Origin: Gordonia sputi NBRC 100414
GTDB lineage: Bacteria; Actinomycetota; Actinomycetes; Mycobacteriales; Mycobacteriaceae
DNA length: 60,641 nucleotides
Direction of reading: 5' to 3'
Assembly: GCF_000248055.1 (NCBI RefSeq)
Contig: NZ_BAFC01000016.1
Coordinates: forward strand, 1-60,641
Below, in pieces: positions 44,907-53,353 of the stretch (within the stretch, counting starts at the first letter, position 1; the number at the start of each line of letters is the position of its first letter). The translations under genes were made by a program, and so were the position numbers. The notes beneath the pieces are model-generated. The model was given only the letters and a program-made list of their open reading frames with translations. It did not search any database and was not told the origin of the DNA.

Positions 44907-46567
44907 CGGACAACCGCTGTCGAATCGAACACGCCGGGTAGTCGTGCAACGATAACCGCACCACCCCAACGGTTTTCAACGTCGCTCCGACGCTCTCCAC
45001 CAGGATCGACGACGACGATGTCGCCGCCGAGTCGCCTGGCGAGTTGCCGCGACAACGCCAGACCCATTCCCCGTCCTCCCGGCACCGACGGGGCGTCCTT
45101 TGTCGTGACACCGTCGGAGAAGATCGTTGCGGGATCGTCGAATCCGATTCCCGGCCCCGAATCGGTGACGGTGATCAGCAATTCGTCGCCCTCCGTAATC
45201 GCGTCCACGTCGACGTGTGGCCGTGAATCGTTGTCGCCATCGGACTCTCCGATGCGTTGCGCTGCTGCATCGATCGCGTTGTCGACGAGATTTCCGACGA
45301 CGGTCGTGACCGTGATCGGATCGAGAAGCGTCCCGCGCACCCACGTCTGATCGCCGAGACCGAGTACGACGCCGCGTTCTCTGGCGTGCGAGGCCTTGGC
45401 GTCGAGGAATGCGGACAGATGCGGCTCGTCGATGTTCTCGATTCCTTCCAGACCGAAATGACCTGCGCTGCCCGTCAATTCGGATAGGTATGCGCGCGCC
45501 TCGTCGACGTGGCTGCGACGCAGGAGGCCGGCGAGCACGTGCAGCCGATTCGCCGTCTCGTGGCGCTGTGCGCGCAATGCCGTACTCATCGCGCCCATCG
45601 AATCGATCTCGCGGGTGAGCTCTTCGACGTCGGTGCGATCGATGATCGACGCGACGATACCGAGGTCGCGCTCGTCGACATCGACCCGGTGCGACGACAC
45701 CAGCACGATGCGGTCGCCGACGGTCGCGGCGACCGGATCGGGGGTCGGGGTGCGCAGCACAGCCCGGATCCGGTCGCTGAGCTCGAGATCGTCGACGCTG
45801 GCACCGACCTCATCAGTGATGTCGAGCAGCTGACGTGCCTTGTCGTTGATGACGCGCATGACACCGGTCGCGTCGACAGCGAGCACGCCGTCGGCCATGG
45901 CGTGCAACACGGCGCCCTGATCGCGGACCAGTTCGGCCAGTTCGTCGGGTTCGAGACCCAAAGTGAGTCGACGCCATCGACGCGCGAGCAGGATTGATCC
46001 CACCGCGCCGACGGCGAGCGCCGCCAGAGCGATCAGCACCGTGGTCCCGATTGCCCGACGCGTCGCTGCCGCAAGGTCGGCCGTCGAGACACCCACGCTC
46101 ACCAGTCCGACAACGCGACCGTCGTCGATGATGGGCACCTTCGCGCGCACGGACTCGCCGAGCGTGCCGCGATCGGTGGTGATATCGGCCTGCCCCGACA
46201 GCGCCTTGGTGGGATCGGTCGACACGTGCTTCCCGACCTCGCCCCGATCGGGGTGCGACAACCGGATGCCGTTGGCGTTCGCGATCACGACGAACAACGC
46301 TCCGGTGCGCTCACGCACCGCGGATGCCTGGGCTTGAATCGGACCGTTCGCCAGTTGGCTGACGTCGAGGTCGCTGCGGTCGCTTTCCGCGACCTCGCTG
46401 ACCGTTTCACGATCGGCCGCCACCGACTGCGCGATCGCGAGCGCGCGTTGCGCGTACTCGTCGCGGCTACGGTCGTCGGTACCCGCGAGCACGACGCCGA
46501 AACCGACGCCGAGGCTCACCGCGATGACGGACAGTTGCAGCAGAAGAACCTGCGTCCGTAATCGCAT
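44903..46567 (-). CDS. CitA/DcuS-type sensor histidine kinase
   Basis: 554 aa. Membrane helix 1 (residues about 8-29), extracytoplasmic PAS-like sensor (30-172, with GALFVVIANANGIRLSHPDRG), helix 2 (173-196), cytoplasmic PAS (215-315) and histidine kinase with His336 in LRAQRHETANRLHVLAGLL. The ATPase has LVDNAIDAA and GRGMGLALSRQLARRLGG. This class senses citrate or C4-dicarboxylates. It lies between the transporter (49 bases) and its response regulator. Confidence 0.93.
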   Translation of the reverse strand: MRLRTQVLLLQLSVIAVSLGVGFGVVLAGTDDRSRDEYAQRALAIAQSVAADRETVSEVAESDRSDLDVSQLANGPIQAQASAVRERTGALFVVIANANGIRLSHPDRGEVGKHVSTDPTKALSGQADITTDRGTLGESVRAKVPIIDDGRVVGLVSVGVSTADLAAATRRAIGTTVLIALAALAVGAVGSILLARRWRRLTLGLEPDELAELVRDQGAVLHAMADGVLAVDATGVMRVINDKARQLLDITDEVGASVDDLELSDRIRAVLRTPTPDPVAATVGDRIVLVSSHRVDVDERDLGIVASIIDRTDVEELTREIDSMGAMSTALRAQRHETANRLHVLAGLLRRSHVDEARAYLSELTGSAGHFGLEGIENIDEPHLSAFLDAKASHARERGVVLGLGDQTWVRGTLLDPITVTTVVGNLVDNAIDAAAQRIGESDGDNDSRPHVDVDAITEGDELLITVTDSGPGIGFDDPATIFSDGVTTKDAPSVPGGRGMGLALSRQLARRLGGDIVVVDPGGERRSDVENRWGGAVIVARLPGVFDSTAVVR

Positions 46568-46616
46568 GTGTAGAGCCTAGGCGTCGGCAGTAGTGCGGCG
46601 GTTGGAGTTCGAACTC

Positions 46617-48053
46617 TCAGAACGGGATCGCGCCGACCACGACGCCCACAGCAAGCATCGTCACCGATACCAGTGCTGCTCGCCACAGGACCTTCTTGTG
46701 ATGGTCGGCCAGTGAGACCCCCGCGAGCGCGACCAGCAGCAGGATCGCGGGCACCAGCGGGCTCTGCATGTGAACGGTCTGGCCGGTGATCGAGGCGCGT
46801 GCCATCTCTGCGGGATCGATGCCGTACCGCGAGGCGGTCTCCGAGAGGACCGGAAGCACACCGTAATAGAACGCATCGTTGCTCATCAGGAATGTCAACG
46901 GCATCGAAACGATCCCGATGACGATTGCCATGTGCGGACCCATCGCGCTCGGAATCCCGTCGGCCATCCAATGTGCGATGGCGTCCACCATCCCGGTCCC
47001 ACTGAACACTCCGGTCAACACCGCAGCGGCTAGCACCATCGCGACCACCGAGACGATGCTGGAACTGTGGCGGGTGATGGCCTCCTGTTGATCTTTGATG
47101 TGCGGGAAGTTCACGGCAAGCGCGATAGCCGCGAAGATCATGAACAGAACGGGGATCGCGACGATGTCGGCTCCGAGGATCGCCAGCAGGGCGACCGTCA
47201 GGGTCGCGTTGACCCAGACCAGCTTGGGCCGCAACGTCTTTCGATTCGGATCGAGAACCCCGGTGAACGCCGACTCCCCGTCGCCATCCGACGGCGTGGC
47301 GACATCGCCTGTGCTGGAGTCGGTTCCGCCCGAACCAGTCGAGAGAGCTGGTCGGTTGTTCGATGTCGTCCCGGACCCGCCGACTCCAGCGGCAACCAGT
47401 TCACCGCGCGGCACGAGCACTGCGTCGTCGACTTCCAGACGCCCGATCCGACGACGCTCCAGCACGCCGAGGTGATAGGCGAAAGCCAGGACGACCAGCA
47501 GCGCAGCCCCGAGCGCGGGGAGCATGGGCAGGAAGATGTCGTTGGTATCGATCTTCAGCGCACTCGCCGCACGAGCCGTGGGGCCTCCCCACGGAAGTAT
47601 GTTCATCGTGCCGTTCGCGAGACCTGCGACGACGGTGAGGACGACGGGGCTGACGCGTAGTTTCAGATAAAGCGGTAGGAGCGCCGCGGTGGTGATGATG
47701 AACGTCGTCGAGCCGTCGCCGTCGAGTGAGACGACCATCGCGAGCACTGCGGTGCCGACGACCAGCCGCGCCGGATCGTGCCCGACCATCCGGACCACCA
47801 GCCGAACGATGGGGTCGAAGAGCCCAACGTCGATCATGATCCCGAAGAAGATGATCGCGAAGAACAGCATCGCCGCCGTAGGGGCGAGTTCTTTGATCCC
47901 GTCGGTGATCATGTCGCTGATGCTGAGGCCTGCGCCGGCGAACAGCCCGAACGCGACCGGGACCAGGATGAGCGCGACCACTGGTGTCGCGCGTTTGGTG
48001 ATGATGAGGAACATGAACGTGGCGACCATGCCCAACCCGAGTGCTACCAACAT
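46617..48053 (-). CDS. CitMHS-type citrate/metal symporter
   Basis: 478 aa with about 12 membrane segments and a hydrophilic, Ser/Gly-rich loop at residues about 235-285. Family landmarks: MISFGIMIDVGLFDP-like FFGIMIDVGLFDP, VSLDGDGSTTFIITTAALLPLY and NILPWGGPTARAASAL. These proteins import citrate complexed with a divalent metal (Mg or Ca type) with protons. AAAGAG precedes the ATG. It is the first gene of an operon with the kinase and regulator, as in actinobacterial citrate-utilisation systems. Confidence 0.92.
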   Translation of the reverse strand: MLVALGLGMVATFMFLIITKRATPVVALILVPVAFGLFAGAGLSISDMITDGIKELAPTAAMLFFAIIFFGIMIDVGLFDPIVRLVVRMVGHDPARLVVGTAVLAMVVSLDGDGSTTFIITTAALLPLYLKLRVSPVVLTVVAGLANGTMNILPWGGPTARAASALKIDTNDIFLPMLPALGAALLVVLAFAYHLGVLERRRIGRLEVDDAVLVPRGELVAAGVGGSGTTSNNRPALSTGSGGTDSSTGDVATPSDGDGESAFTGVLDPNRKTLRPKLVWVNATLTVALLAILGADIVAIPVLFMIFAAIALAVNFPHIKDQQEAITRHSSSIVSVVAMVLAAAVLTGVFSGTGMVDAIAHWMADGIPSAMGPHMAIVIGIVSMPLTFLMSNDAFYYGVLPVLSETASRYGIDPAEMARASITGQTVHMQSPLVPAILLLVALAGVSLADHHKKVLWRAALVSVTMLAVGVVVGAIPF

Positions 48054-48192
48054 TTCCGTGCTCTTTCTCGTGTCGTTCGCGAGCGGTGTGTTGCCCGTTA
48101 CTGATCGAGTGTCGGGGTAGTCCAGATCACAGTGAAGCTTGTGCGCGTAAGGCACGTTTTGCGCGTTCTGCGCACGGGAAACGGGCTGCCGT

Positions 48193-49455
48193 TCAGTCCG
48201 GAAGCATCGGGGCGTCGTCGCCGTGGTGGCGCCCGAGGAGTACGCCGCGGGTGACGGCGTCGCGGCCGAATCGCGTTCTCAGATCGTCCATCGCGGTGTC
48301 GAGGTGCGCGCCACGACCGCTGAGTGGACTCGACGCCTCGACCGCGCGCACCCGGCGGTCGGCAGGGTCGGGTTGGTCGAACGGCAGGGTGAGCTGTATC
48401 GAGTCGCGCTCGTCGAGTCCGGTGAGCGACAAGCCGATCAACGTGCACCCCCGGTCGCGGATCACGGGCAGGGCGTCGTCGAGCAATCCGCGCGCCGACG
48501 ACATGATCACGTCGGTGCGGTCGGTGGCGTCGGACAGTGTTCGCGACCGTGTAGCACGCGAGAAGTCGTCGAACCGGAGACGCAATACGACTGTGCGACA
48601 GACTCGTTCGGCATTTCGGAGGCGACGTCCGAGGCGTTCGACGATCGCGACGACGGTCGCCTCGAGGTCGGCTTCGCTCTTGGGTCGACGGCCGAGCGCC
48701 CGCTGCGAACCGATCGACGAGCGTCGACGCCCGGTCTCGACACAACGCGGATCGGTGGCCATCGACAGCGCGAAGAGGTGACGCGCAGAGCCCGGTCCGA
48801 CGATGTGCTTGAGTGAGCGCTCGCCGAGCCGGGCGATCCCGCCGACCGTGGTGACGCCCGCGTCGTGGAGTTTGGCCTCGGTCACCGGCCCGACGCCCCA
48901 GAGCCTCCGAACCGGTAGCGGATGCAAGAACGCCAGCTCGGTTCCCGGCGCCACTTCGAGCAGCCCGTCCGGTTTGCCGACGGCGCTCGCGACCTTCGCG
49001 AGGAACTTGGTGCGCGCGAGACCCACGGTGATCGGCAGTCCCACCTCGTCGCTTACGCGTCTACGCAGACGCTCCGCGATCTCGACCGGTGTTCCCGACA
49101 CTCGACGCAGGCCCGCGACGTCGAGGAACGCCTCGTCGACCGAGATGCCCTCGACGATGGGTGTGGTGTCGTGGAAGATCTCGAAGACCGCGCGGCTGGC
49201 CTCGACGTAGGCGTCGAAGCGTGGCGGCACCACGATTGCGCGCGGACAAAGCGCCCGCGCCTCGTGGCCCGGCATCGGCGACCGCACGCCGAACGCCTTG
49301 GCCTCGTAGCTGGCCGCGAGCACGACACCACCACCTACAAGCACCGGCCGCCCGCGCAGCGCCGGATTGTCGCGCTGCTCGACCGACGCGTAGAACGAGT
49401 CGAGATCGGCATGCAGTATCGACGCCTCGTGCCGCTCGCGTCGCTCGATCCGCAT
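48193..49455 (-). CDS. dinB: Y-family DNA polymerase IV (DinB)
   Basis: 420 aa. Translesion polymerase: SILHADLDSFYASVEQ (metal-binding Asp), GISVDEAFLDV (catalytic Asp-Glu), VGLARTKFLAKVAS, GVGPVTEAKLHDAGV (HhH) and the little finger. No clear beta-clamp motif stands out, though SIQLTLPF in the C-terminal part is a good candidate (QLTLPF type). The frame is open to 49485. I prefer ATG 49455 because an SOS-like box lies just before it, though no clear ribosome binding site precedes either start. Confidence 0.92.
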   Translation of the reverse strand: MRIERRERHEASILHADLDSFYASVEQRDNPALRGRPVLVGGGVVLAASYEAKAFGVRSPMPGHEARALCPRAIVVPPRFDAYVEASRAVFEIFHDTTPIVEGISVDEAFLDVAGLRRVSGTPVEIAERLRRRVSDEVGLPITVGLARTKFLAKVASAVGKPDGLLEVAPGTELAFLHPLPVRRLWGVGPVTEAKLHDAGVTTVGGIARLGERSLKHIVGPGSARHLFALSMATDPRCVETGRRRSSIGSQRALGRRPKSEADLEATVVAIVERLGRRLRNAERVCRTVVLRLRFDDFSRATRSRTLSDATDRTDVIMSSARGLLDDALPVIRDRGCTLIGLSLTGLDERDSIQLTLPFDQPDPADRRVRAVEASSPLSGRGAHLDTAMDDLRTRFGRDAVTRGVLLGRHHGDDAPMLPD

Positions 49456-49456
49456 A

Positions 49457-49468
49457 GAACACATGTTC
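49457..49468. promoter_or_regulatory. LexA (SOS)-like box at the dinB start
   Basis: GAAC-ACAT-GTTC with flanking T(A) and G(C) resembles the actinobacterial SOS box TCGAAC-N4-GTTCGA, with two outer mismatches. It lies 2 bases before the preferred dinB start. Confidence 0.55.
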
Positions 49469-49508
49469 GCATGCGAGTCTGACATTCTCTACACCCGAGC
49501 TGCCCCGA

Positions 49509-50315
49509 TCAACCCGTGCGGGACCTCCGCCGCCAGGCGTCCTTGTCGGTGGCGCGGTCGTCCTGAACTGCGGGAGGCCAAGTGGCAGCGCCCAATTCGC
49601 GCGAGGTATTGCGCGCGACGTCGCGCAACATCGAGGCGACCGACGACTCGAGCGGCCACTGCTCCGCGGTGGCGACGACACCGACCGCACCGATCGGACC
49701 GCCCATCCGGTCGGTCAAGACGGCTGCGAGTTCGCACTCACCCAAAACAGCCTCTTCGACGGACTCGGCGAGTCCTGTCGCGCGCACATCGGCGAGGGTT
49801 GCGCGCAGCGCCTTCGGATCGGTGAGGGTCGATCCGGTCATGTCGCGCAGGTCGGCGTCGAGGATGTCGTCGGTCAGCTTGGCGTCGAACGCCATGATCG
49901 CCTTGCCGAGCGCCGACGCATGCGCGGGTATGACGATTCCGACCTCGGGCATCTGCCGCGAACCGTCGAGTCTGGGTTGGTGATGGACCACCACGACGTC
50001 GTCGATCAACATCACCGCGGTGCGGACCGCGAGTCCGCTGCGTCGTGCGAGATCCTCAGCCCACGGCGCGATCCGCGCACGGAGTTCGAGACTGTCGAGG
50101 TACACGTTTCCGAAGGTGAGAACCGCAGGTCCGAGGCGGTAGCGCCCCGAATCGCGCTCCTGCACGACCATGCGGTGTGCGAGCAGCGTGCGGACGATGC
50201 CGTGCACGGTCGACGGCGGCAGCTCGAGCCTCTCCGCGATCTGTCCGAGACTCATCCGGTGGTCGCCCGCCAGCACCGTGAGCACGCGGAGCGCGCGGTC
50301 TACGGACTGAATCAT
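49509..50315 (-). CDS. IclR-family transcriptional regulator
   Basis: 268 aa. N-terminal winged HTH: MIQSVDRALRVLTVLAG, LGQIAERLELPPSTVHGIVRTLLAH and RYRLGPAVL. The C-terminal effector domain (residues about 75-250) has VVVVHHQPRLDG, ASALGKAIMAF and GPIGAVGVV. It is divergent from dhaK across a 186-base gap with a strong palindrome, so it probably controls the dha operon, with glycerol, dihydroxyacetone or a related compound as effector. Confidence 0.92.
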   Translation of the reverse strand: MIQSVDRALRVLTVLAGDHRMSLGQIAERLELPPSTVHGIVRTLLAHRMVVQERDSGRYRLGPAVLTFGNVYLDSLELRARIAPWAEDLARRSGLAVRTAVMLIDDVVVVHHQPRLDGSRQMPEVGIVIPAHASALGKAIMAFDAKLTDDILDADLRDMTGSTLTDPKALRATLADVRATGLAESVEEAVLGECELAAVLTDRMGGPIGAVGVVATAEQWPLESSVASMLRDVARNTSRELGAATWPPAVQDDRATDKDAWRRRSRTG

Positions 50316-50424
50316 CCAGACATTCTCGCAGCAATCGTCTCAGCGATCTCCCCGGGGAGAGATCTCGCCTGTTCCATCTTCGGAAAGTATTGCCCGTCAC
50401 ATCGCGCGGGGCGTAGTGTGACAT

Positions 50425-50447
50425 TTCATTCGATAATGTCGAATGAA
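50425..50447. promoter_or_regulatory. Candidate IclR operator upstream of dhaK
   Basis: TTCATTCGA-N5-TCGAATGAA is a perfect 9-bp inverted repeat, placed 54 bases before the dhaK start. It is AT-rich against its surroundings. Size and symmetry fit an IclR dimer site. Confidence 0.65.
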
Positions 50448-50501
50448 TTGCTCGGCCTCACCGTGCGTACCCGCAGATGTGTCCCGTAGGAGTAGTGGCT
50501 C

Positions 50502-51491
50502 ATGAAGAAGTTCATCAACGAGCCGGCCGATGTGCTGGCCGACGCACTGCGCGGGGTTGCGGCCGCTCATCCCCGACTGCGCGTCGACCACGAGAACAGG
50601 GTGATCTTCCGAGCGGAGGGACCACGTCGCGGAAAGGTCGGGTTGGTCTCCGGCGGAGGGAGCGGCCACGAGCCCCTGCACGGCGGATTCGTCGGCCAAG
50701 GGATGCTCGACGCCGCCGCCTGCGGCGAGGTCTTCACATCGCCCGTCCCCGACCAGATCCTGGCCGCCACCAGCGGCGTCGACGGTGGCGTTGGCGTGCT
50801 GCACATCGTGAAGAACTACAGCGGCGACGTGATGAACTTCGAGATGGCCGCAGAGCTCGCCGACGTCGAGGTGGTGTCTGTCATCGTCGACGACGACGTG
50901 GCCGTCACCGACAGCAGTTTCACGGTCGGTCGACGCGGTGTAGCCGGCACGGTCTTCGTCGAGAAGATCGCCGGGGCGGTCGCCGAGCGCGGCGCCGACC
51001 TCGCCGAAGTCGCCAGGCTGGCACGCAAGACAGATGACAACGCACGCACCATGGGCCTCGCTCTCACCTCCTGCACGGTCCCCGCGGTCGGCCACCCCAC
51101 CTTCGACCTCCCCGAGAATCAGATCGAACTCGGCGCCGGCATCCACGGCGAACCGGGCCGCAAACGCGTCGAACTGCCTTCGGCGAATGAGATGGCGCAG
51201 ATGCTGATCGATCCGGTTCTCGCCGACCTCGACTTCACCCTCGGCGAGAACGGGGTCGTCCTGCTGGTCAACGGCCTCGGCGGAACACCCCTGATCGAGC
51301 TCTATCTGATGTGCGCCGAATTCACACGACTACTCGACGCCGCTGGCATCACCGCAACGCGCACCCTCGTGGGCAACTACGTCACCAGCCTCGACATGGC
51401 GGGATGTTCGGTCTCGCTCCTGCGACTCGACGACGAACTCACCGATCTGTGGGACGCTCCGGTCGACACACCGAACCTGCACTGGGCTTGA
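50502..51491 (+). CDS. dhaK: Dihydroxyacetone kinase subunit DhaK
   Basis: 329 aa. It binds dihydroxyacetone covalently through the histidine in GAGIHGEPG (His215) and has GGGSGHEPLHGGFVG near residue 55. It works with DhaL and the phosphate donor DhaM to make dihydroxyacetone phosphate for glycolysis. The ATG follows GTAGGAG. First gene of the dhaKLM operon. Confidence 0.97.
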   Translation: MKKFINEPADVLADALRGVAAAHPRLRVDHENRVIFRAEGPRRGKVGLVSGGGSGHEPLHGGFVGQGMLDAAACGEVFTSPVPDQILAATSGVDGGVGVLHIVKNYSGDVMNFEMAAELADVEVVSVIVDDDVAVTDSSFTVGRRGVAGTVFVEKIAGAVAERGADLAEVARLARKTDDNARTMGLALTSCTVPAVGHPTFDLPENQIELGAGIHGEPGRKRVELPSANEMAQMLIDPVLADLDFTLGENGVVLLVNGLGGTPLIELYLMCAEFTRLLDAAGITATRTLVGNYVTSLDMAGCSVSLLRLDDELTDLWDAPVDTPNLHWA

Positions 51492-51506
51492 TCCAAAGGG
51501 CACGTC

Positions 51507-52151
51507 ATGACCACCCTGACCACTGACACCATCGCCACCTGGCTCCGCCTGTTCACCAGCGACGTGGTGGCCGACGTCGACGGCCTGACCCAACTCGACG
51601 CCGCTATCGGCGACGCCGACCATGGATCGAACATGGAACGCGGCATGACCGCCGTCGTCGACGGACTCGCCGATAGTCCAGACCTGCCGGGACCGATGCT
51701 GAAGAAGGCAGGCATGACACTCGTCAGCAAGGTCGGCGGCGCCAGCGGGCCGCTGAACGGCACCCTGCTGCTCCGGATGGCGGGCGCCATCGGCGACAGC
51801 AGCGAGATCGACGGCACGACGCTCGCCGCGGCACTGCGCGCCGGCCTTGCCGGCGTGGTCGACCGCGGACACGCACAGCCCGGCGACAAGACCATGTTCG
51901 ATGCGCTCAACCCCGCATGCGATGCCCTCGATGCGGCGCTCGCCGACGGCGCAGCACTGCCGAAGGCACTGCAGGTCGCCGCCGATGCTGCCGCCGCCGG
52001 ACGCGATTCGACCGTCGACATGGTTGCCCGCAAGGGTCGCGCGTCGTATCTCGGTGAGCGCAGCGTCGGACATCAGGATCCGGGAGCGACGAGCGCGGCG
52101 ATGCTCGTCGACGCGCTCGCCGAAGCCGTGAACGCGACCGGCACACCATGA
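51507..52151 (+). CDS. dhaL: Dihydroxyacetone kinase ADP-binding subunit DhaL
   Basis: 214 aa. Mg-ADP site: LTQLDAAIGDADHGSNMERGM with the conserved Asp residues, then GGASGPLNGTLLLRMAG and the end GHQDPGATSAAMLVDALAE. DhaL carries tightly bound ADP that is phosphorylated by DhaM and passes phosphate to dihydroxyacetone. It lies 15 bases after dhaK, and its stop overlaps the dhaM start by 4 bases. Confidence 0.97.
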   Translation: MTTLTTDTIATWLRLFTSDVVADVDGLTQLDAAIGDADHGSNMERGMTAVVDGLADSPDLPGPMLKKAGMTLVSKVGGASGPLNGTLLLRMAGAIGDSSEIDGTTLAAALRAGLAGVVDRGHAQPGDKTMFDALNPACDALDAALADGAALPKALQVAADAAAAGRDSTVDMVARKGRASYLGERSVGHQDPGATSAAMLVDALAEAVNATGTP

Positions 52152-53353
52152 CGGGGCTGGTGGTCGTCTCTCACAGCAGGGCGCTTGCCGACGCCGCGGT
52201 GGCACTGGCATCGGAGATGCTCCACGGATCGACGACGCGCATCGCCGTCGCAGCGGGACTCGACGCCGAGACCTTCGGCACCGATGCCACCGCCATCGTC
52301 GACGCGATCGAGAAGGCGGACGACGCACAGGGCGTCGTGGTCCTGATGGATCTCGGAAGTGCTGTTCTGTCAACCGAACTCGCGCTTGAACTGATCGACC
52401 CGGAGGTCCGCGAGCGCACCGTGCTGTCGGCGGCTCCGTTGGTCGAGGGACTCATGGCCGCAGCCGTGACCGCCGCCTCCGGGGCTTCACCCTCCGACGT
52501 CGCCGCCGAGGCGGCGCAGGCGCTGACGCCGAAGCGGTCGGCGCTGGGCGTCGGCGAGGAGGATGTGCCGGCGAGTGGTGAGAATATGTCGCCCGGCGGT
52601 GAGTCCGCCGTCGTCGAGGTCGAGAACCCGCATGGCCTCCACGCCCGACCTGCCGCCCGATTGGTCACGGAGGCAAGACAATTCGACGCCGAGGTCACGC
52701 TGCGCAACCTCGATACCGGCGCCGGCCCGGCGTCGGCGAGCAGCATGTCGCAGGTCGTGGGCCTCGCCGTGCGGTGCGGCCAGCATCTCGAGATCGACGC
52801 GAGCGGCCCCGACGCACAGGCCGCCATCGAGCACCTGACTGCGTTGGCGCGCAATCGGTTTGGCGAGGAGGACGCGGCCGCTGGTCCCGACGCCCCCACC
52901 GCTGGTCGAGCTGGTCCCGACGCTGGTCGAGCCCCAACCGCTGGTCGAGCCCCCTCCCCGCCGGTCGAGAGTCAACTGCCGCTGGTCGAGCTGCCTCCCC
53001 GCTGGTCGAGCTTGTCGAGACCACCCCACCGCCGATCGAGCTTCCACCGCTGGTCGAGCCGCCCCACCGCTGGTCGAGCCGCCCCACCGCTGGTCGAGCT
53101 GCCTCCCCCGCTGGTCGAGCTTGTCGAGACCACCCCGCCCTGCCCGCGTCGCCCGGGATCGCGATCGGGCCGGTGTTCACGCCCGCGGTCGTCGACGTCG
53201 AGCCCCCCGACGAGCACTTCGACTCCGCCGACGCCCAGTCCGCCAGACTGCGCGACGCCATCGACGATGTACGCGCCGACATCGAGAGCCTGCGCGCCAC
53301 AACGGCGCAGCACAGCCCCGCCGACGCCGCCATCTTCGACGCCCACCTGGTGA
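52148..53353 (+). CDS. dhaM: DhaM N-terminal part: EIIA and HPr domains
   Basis: 401-aa open frame. EIIA-like domain: MTGLVVVSHSRALADAAVAL with phospho-acceptor His9, and VVLMDLGSAVLSTELALE. HPr-like domain at residues about 155-240: VVEVENPHGLHARPAARLV with the active His. The remaining about 160 residues come from the repeat array (PLVELVETTP-like) and then out-of-frame EI sequence, so they are not native. The GTG/ATG start at 52148 overlaps dhaL. Confidence 0.8.
   Translation: MTGLVVVSHSRALADAAVALASEMLHGSTTRIAVAAGLDAETFGTDATAIVDAIEKADDAQGVVVLMDLGSAVLSTELALELIDPEVRERTVLSAAPLVEGLMAAAVTAASGASPSDVAAEAAQALTPKRSALGVGEEDVPASGENMSPGGESAVVEVENPHGLHARPAARLVTEARQFDAEVTLRNLDTGAGPASASSMSQVVGLAVRCGQHLEIDASGPDAQAAIEHLTALARNRFGEEDAAAGPDAPTAGRAGPDAGRAPTAGRAPSPPVESQLPLVELPPRWSSLSRPPHRRSSFHRWSSRPTAGRAAPPLVELPPPLVELVETTPPCPRRPGSRSGRCSRPRSSTSSPPTSTSTPPTPSPPDCATPSTMYAPTSRACAPQRRSTAPPTPPSSTPTW
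52899..53134 (+). repeat. Array of ccgctggtcgag units inside dhaM
   Basis: About 11 copies of ccgctggtcgag or close variants occur, at 52899, 52920, 52938, 52958, 52979, 52999, 53029, 53047, 53067, 53087 and 53108. Spacing is mostly 20-21 nt. Two copies (52999-53025 and 53108-53134) carry a further cttgtcgagaccacc. The 20-nt step is not a multiple of three, so each gain or loss of a unit shifts the frame. Confidence 0.9.

Noticed and set aside
48054..48155. N-terminal extension of the citrate-type transporter
   Set aside because: Hydrophilic, unlike the family, and a good ribosome binding site precedes the ATG at 48053.
52899..53134. CRISPR array
   Set aside because: Units are 12-24 nt, spacers are 6-10 nt and low in complexity, and no cas gene is present.
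52774..53139. Independent start of the EI domain gene
   Set aside because: The frame here is an out-of-frame reading of HPr and of the repeat array, not a real N terminus.
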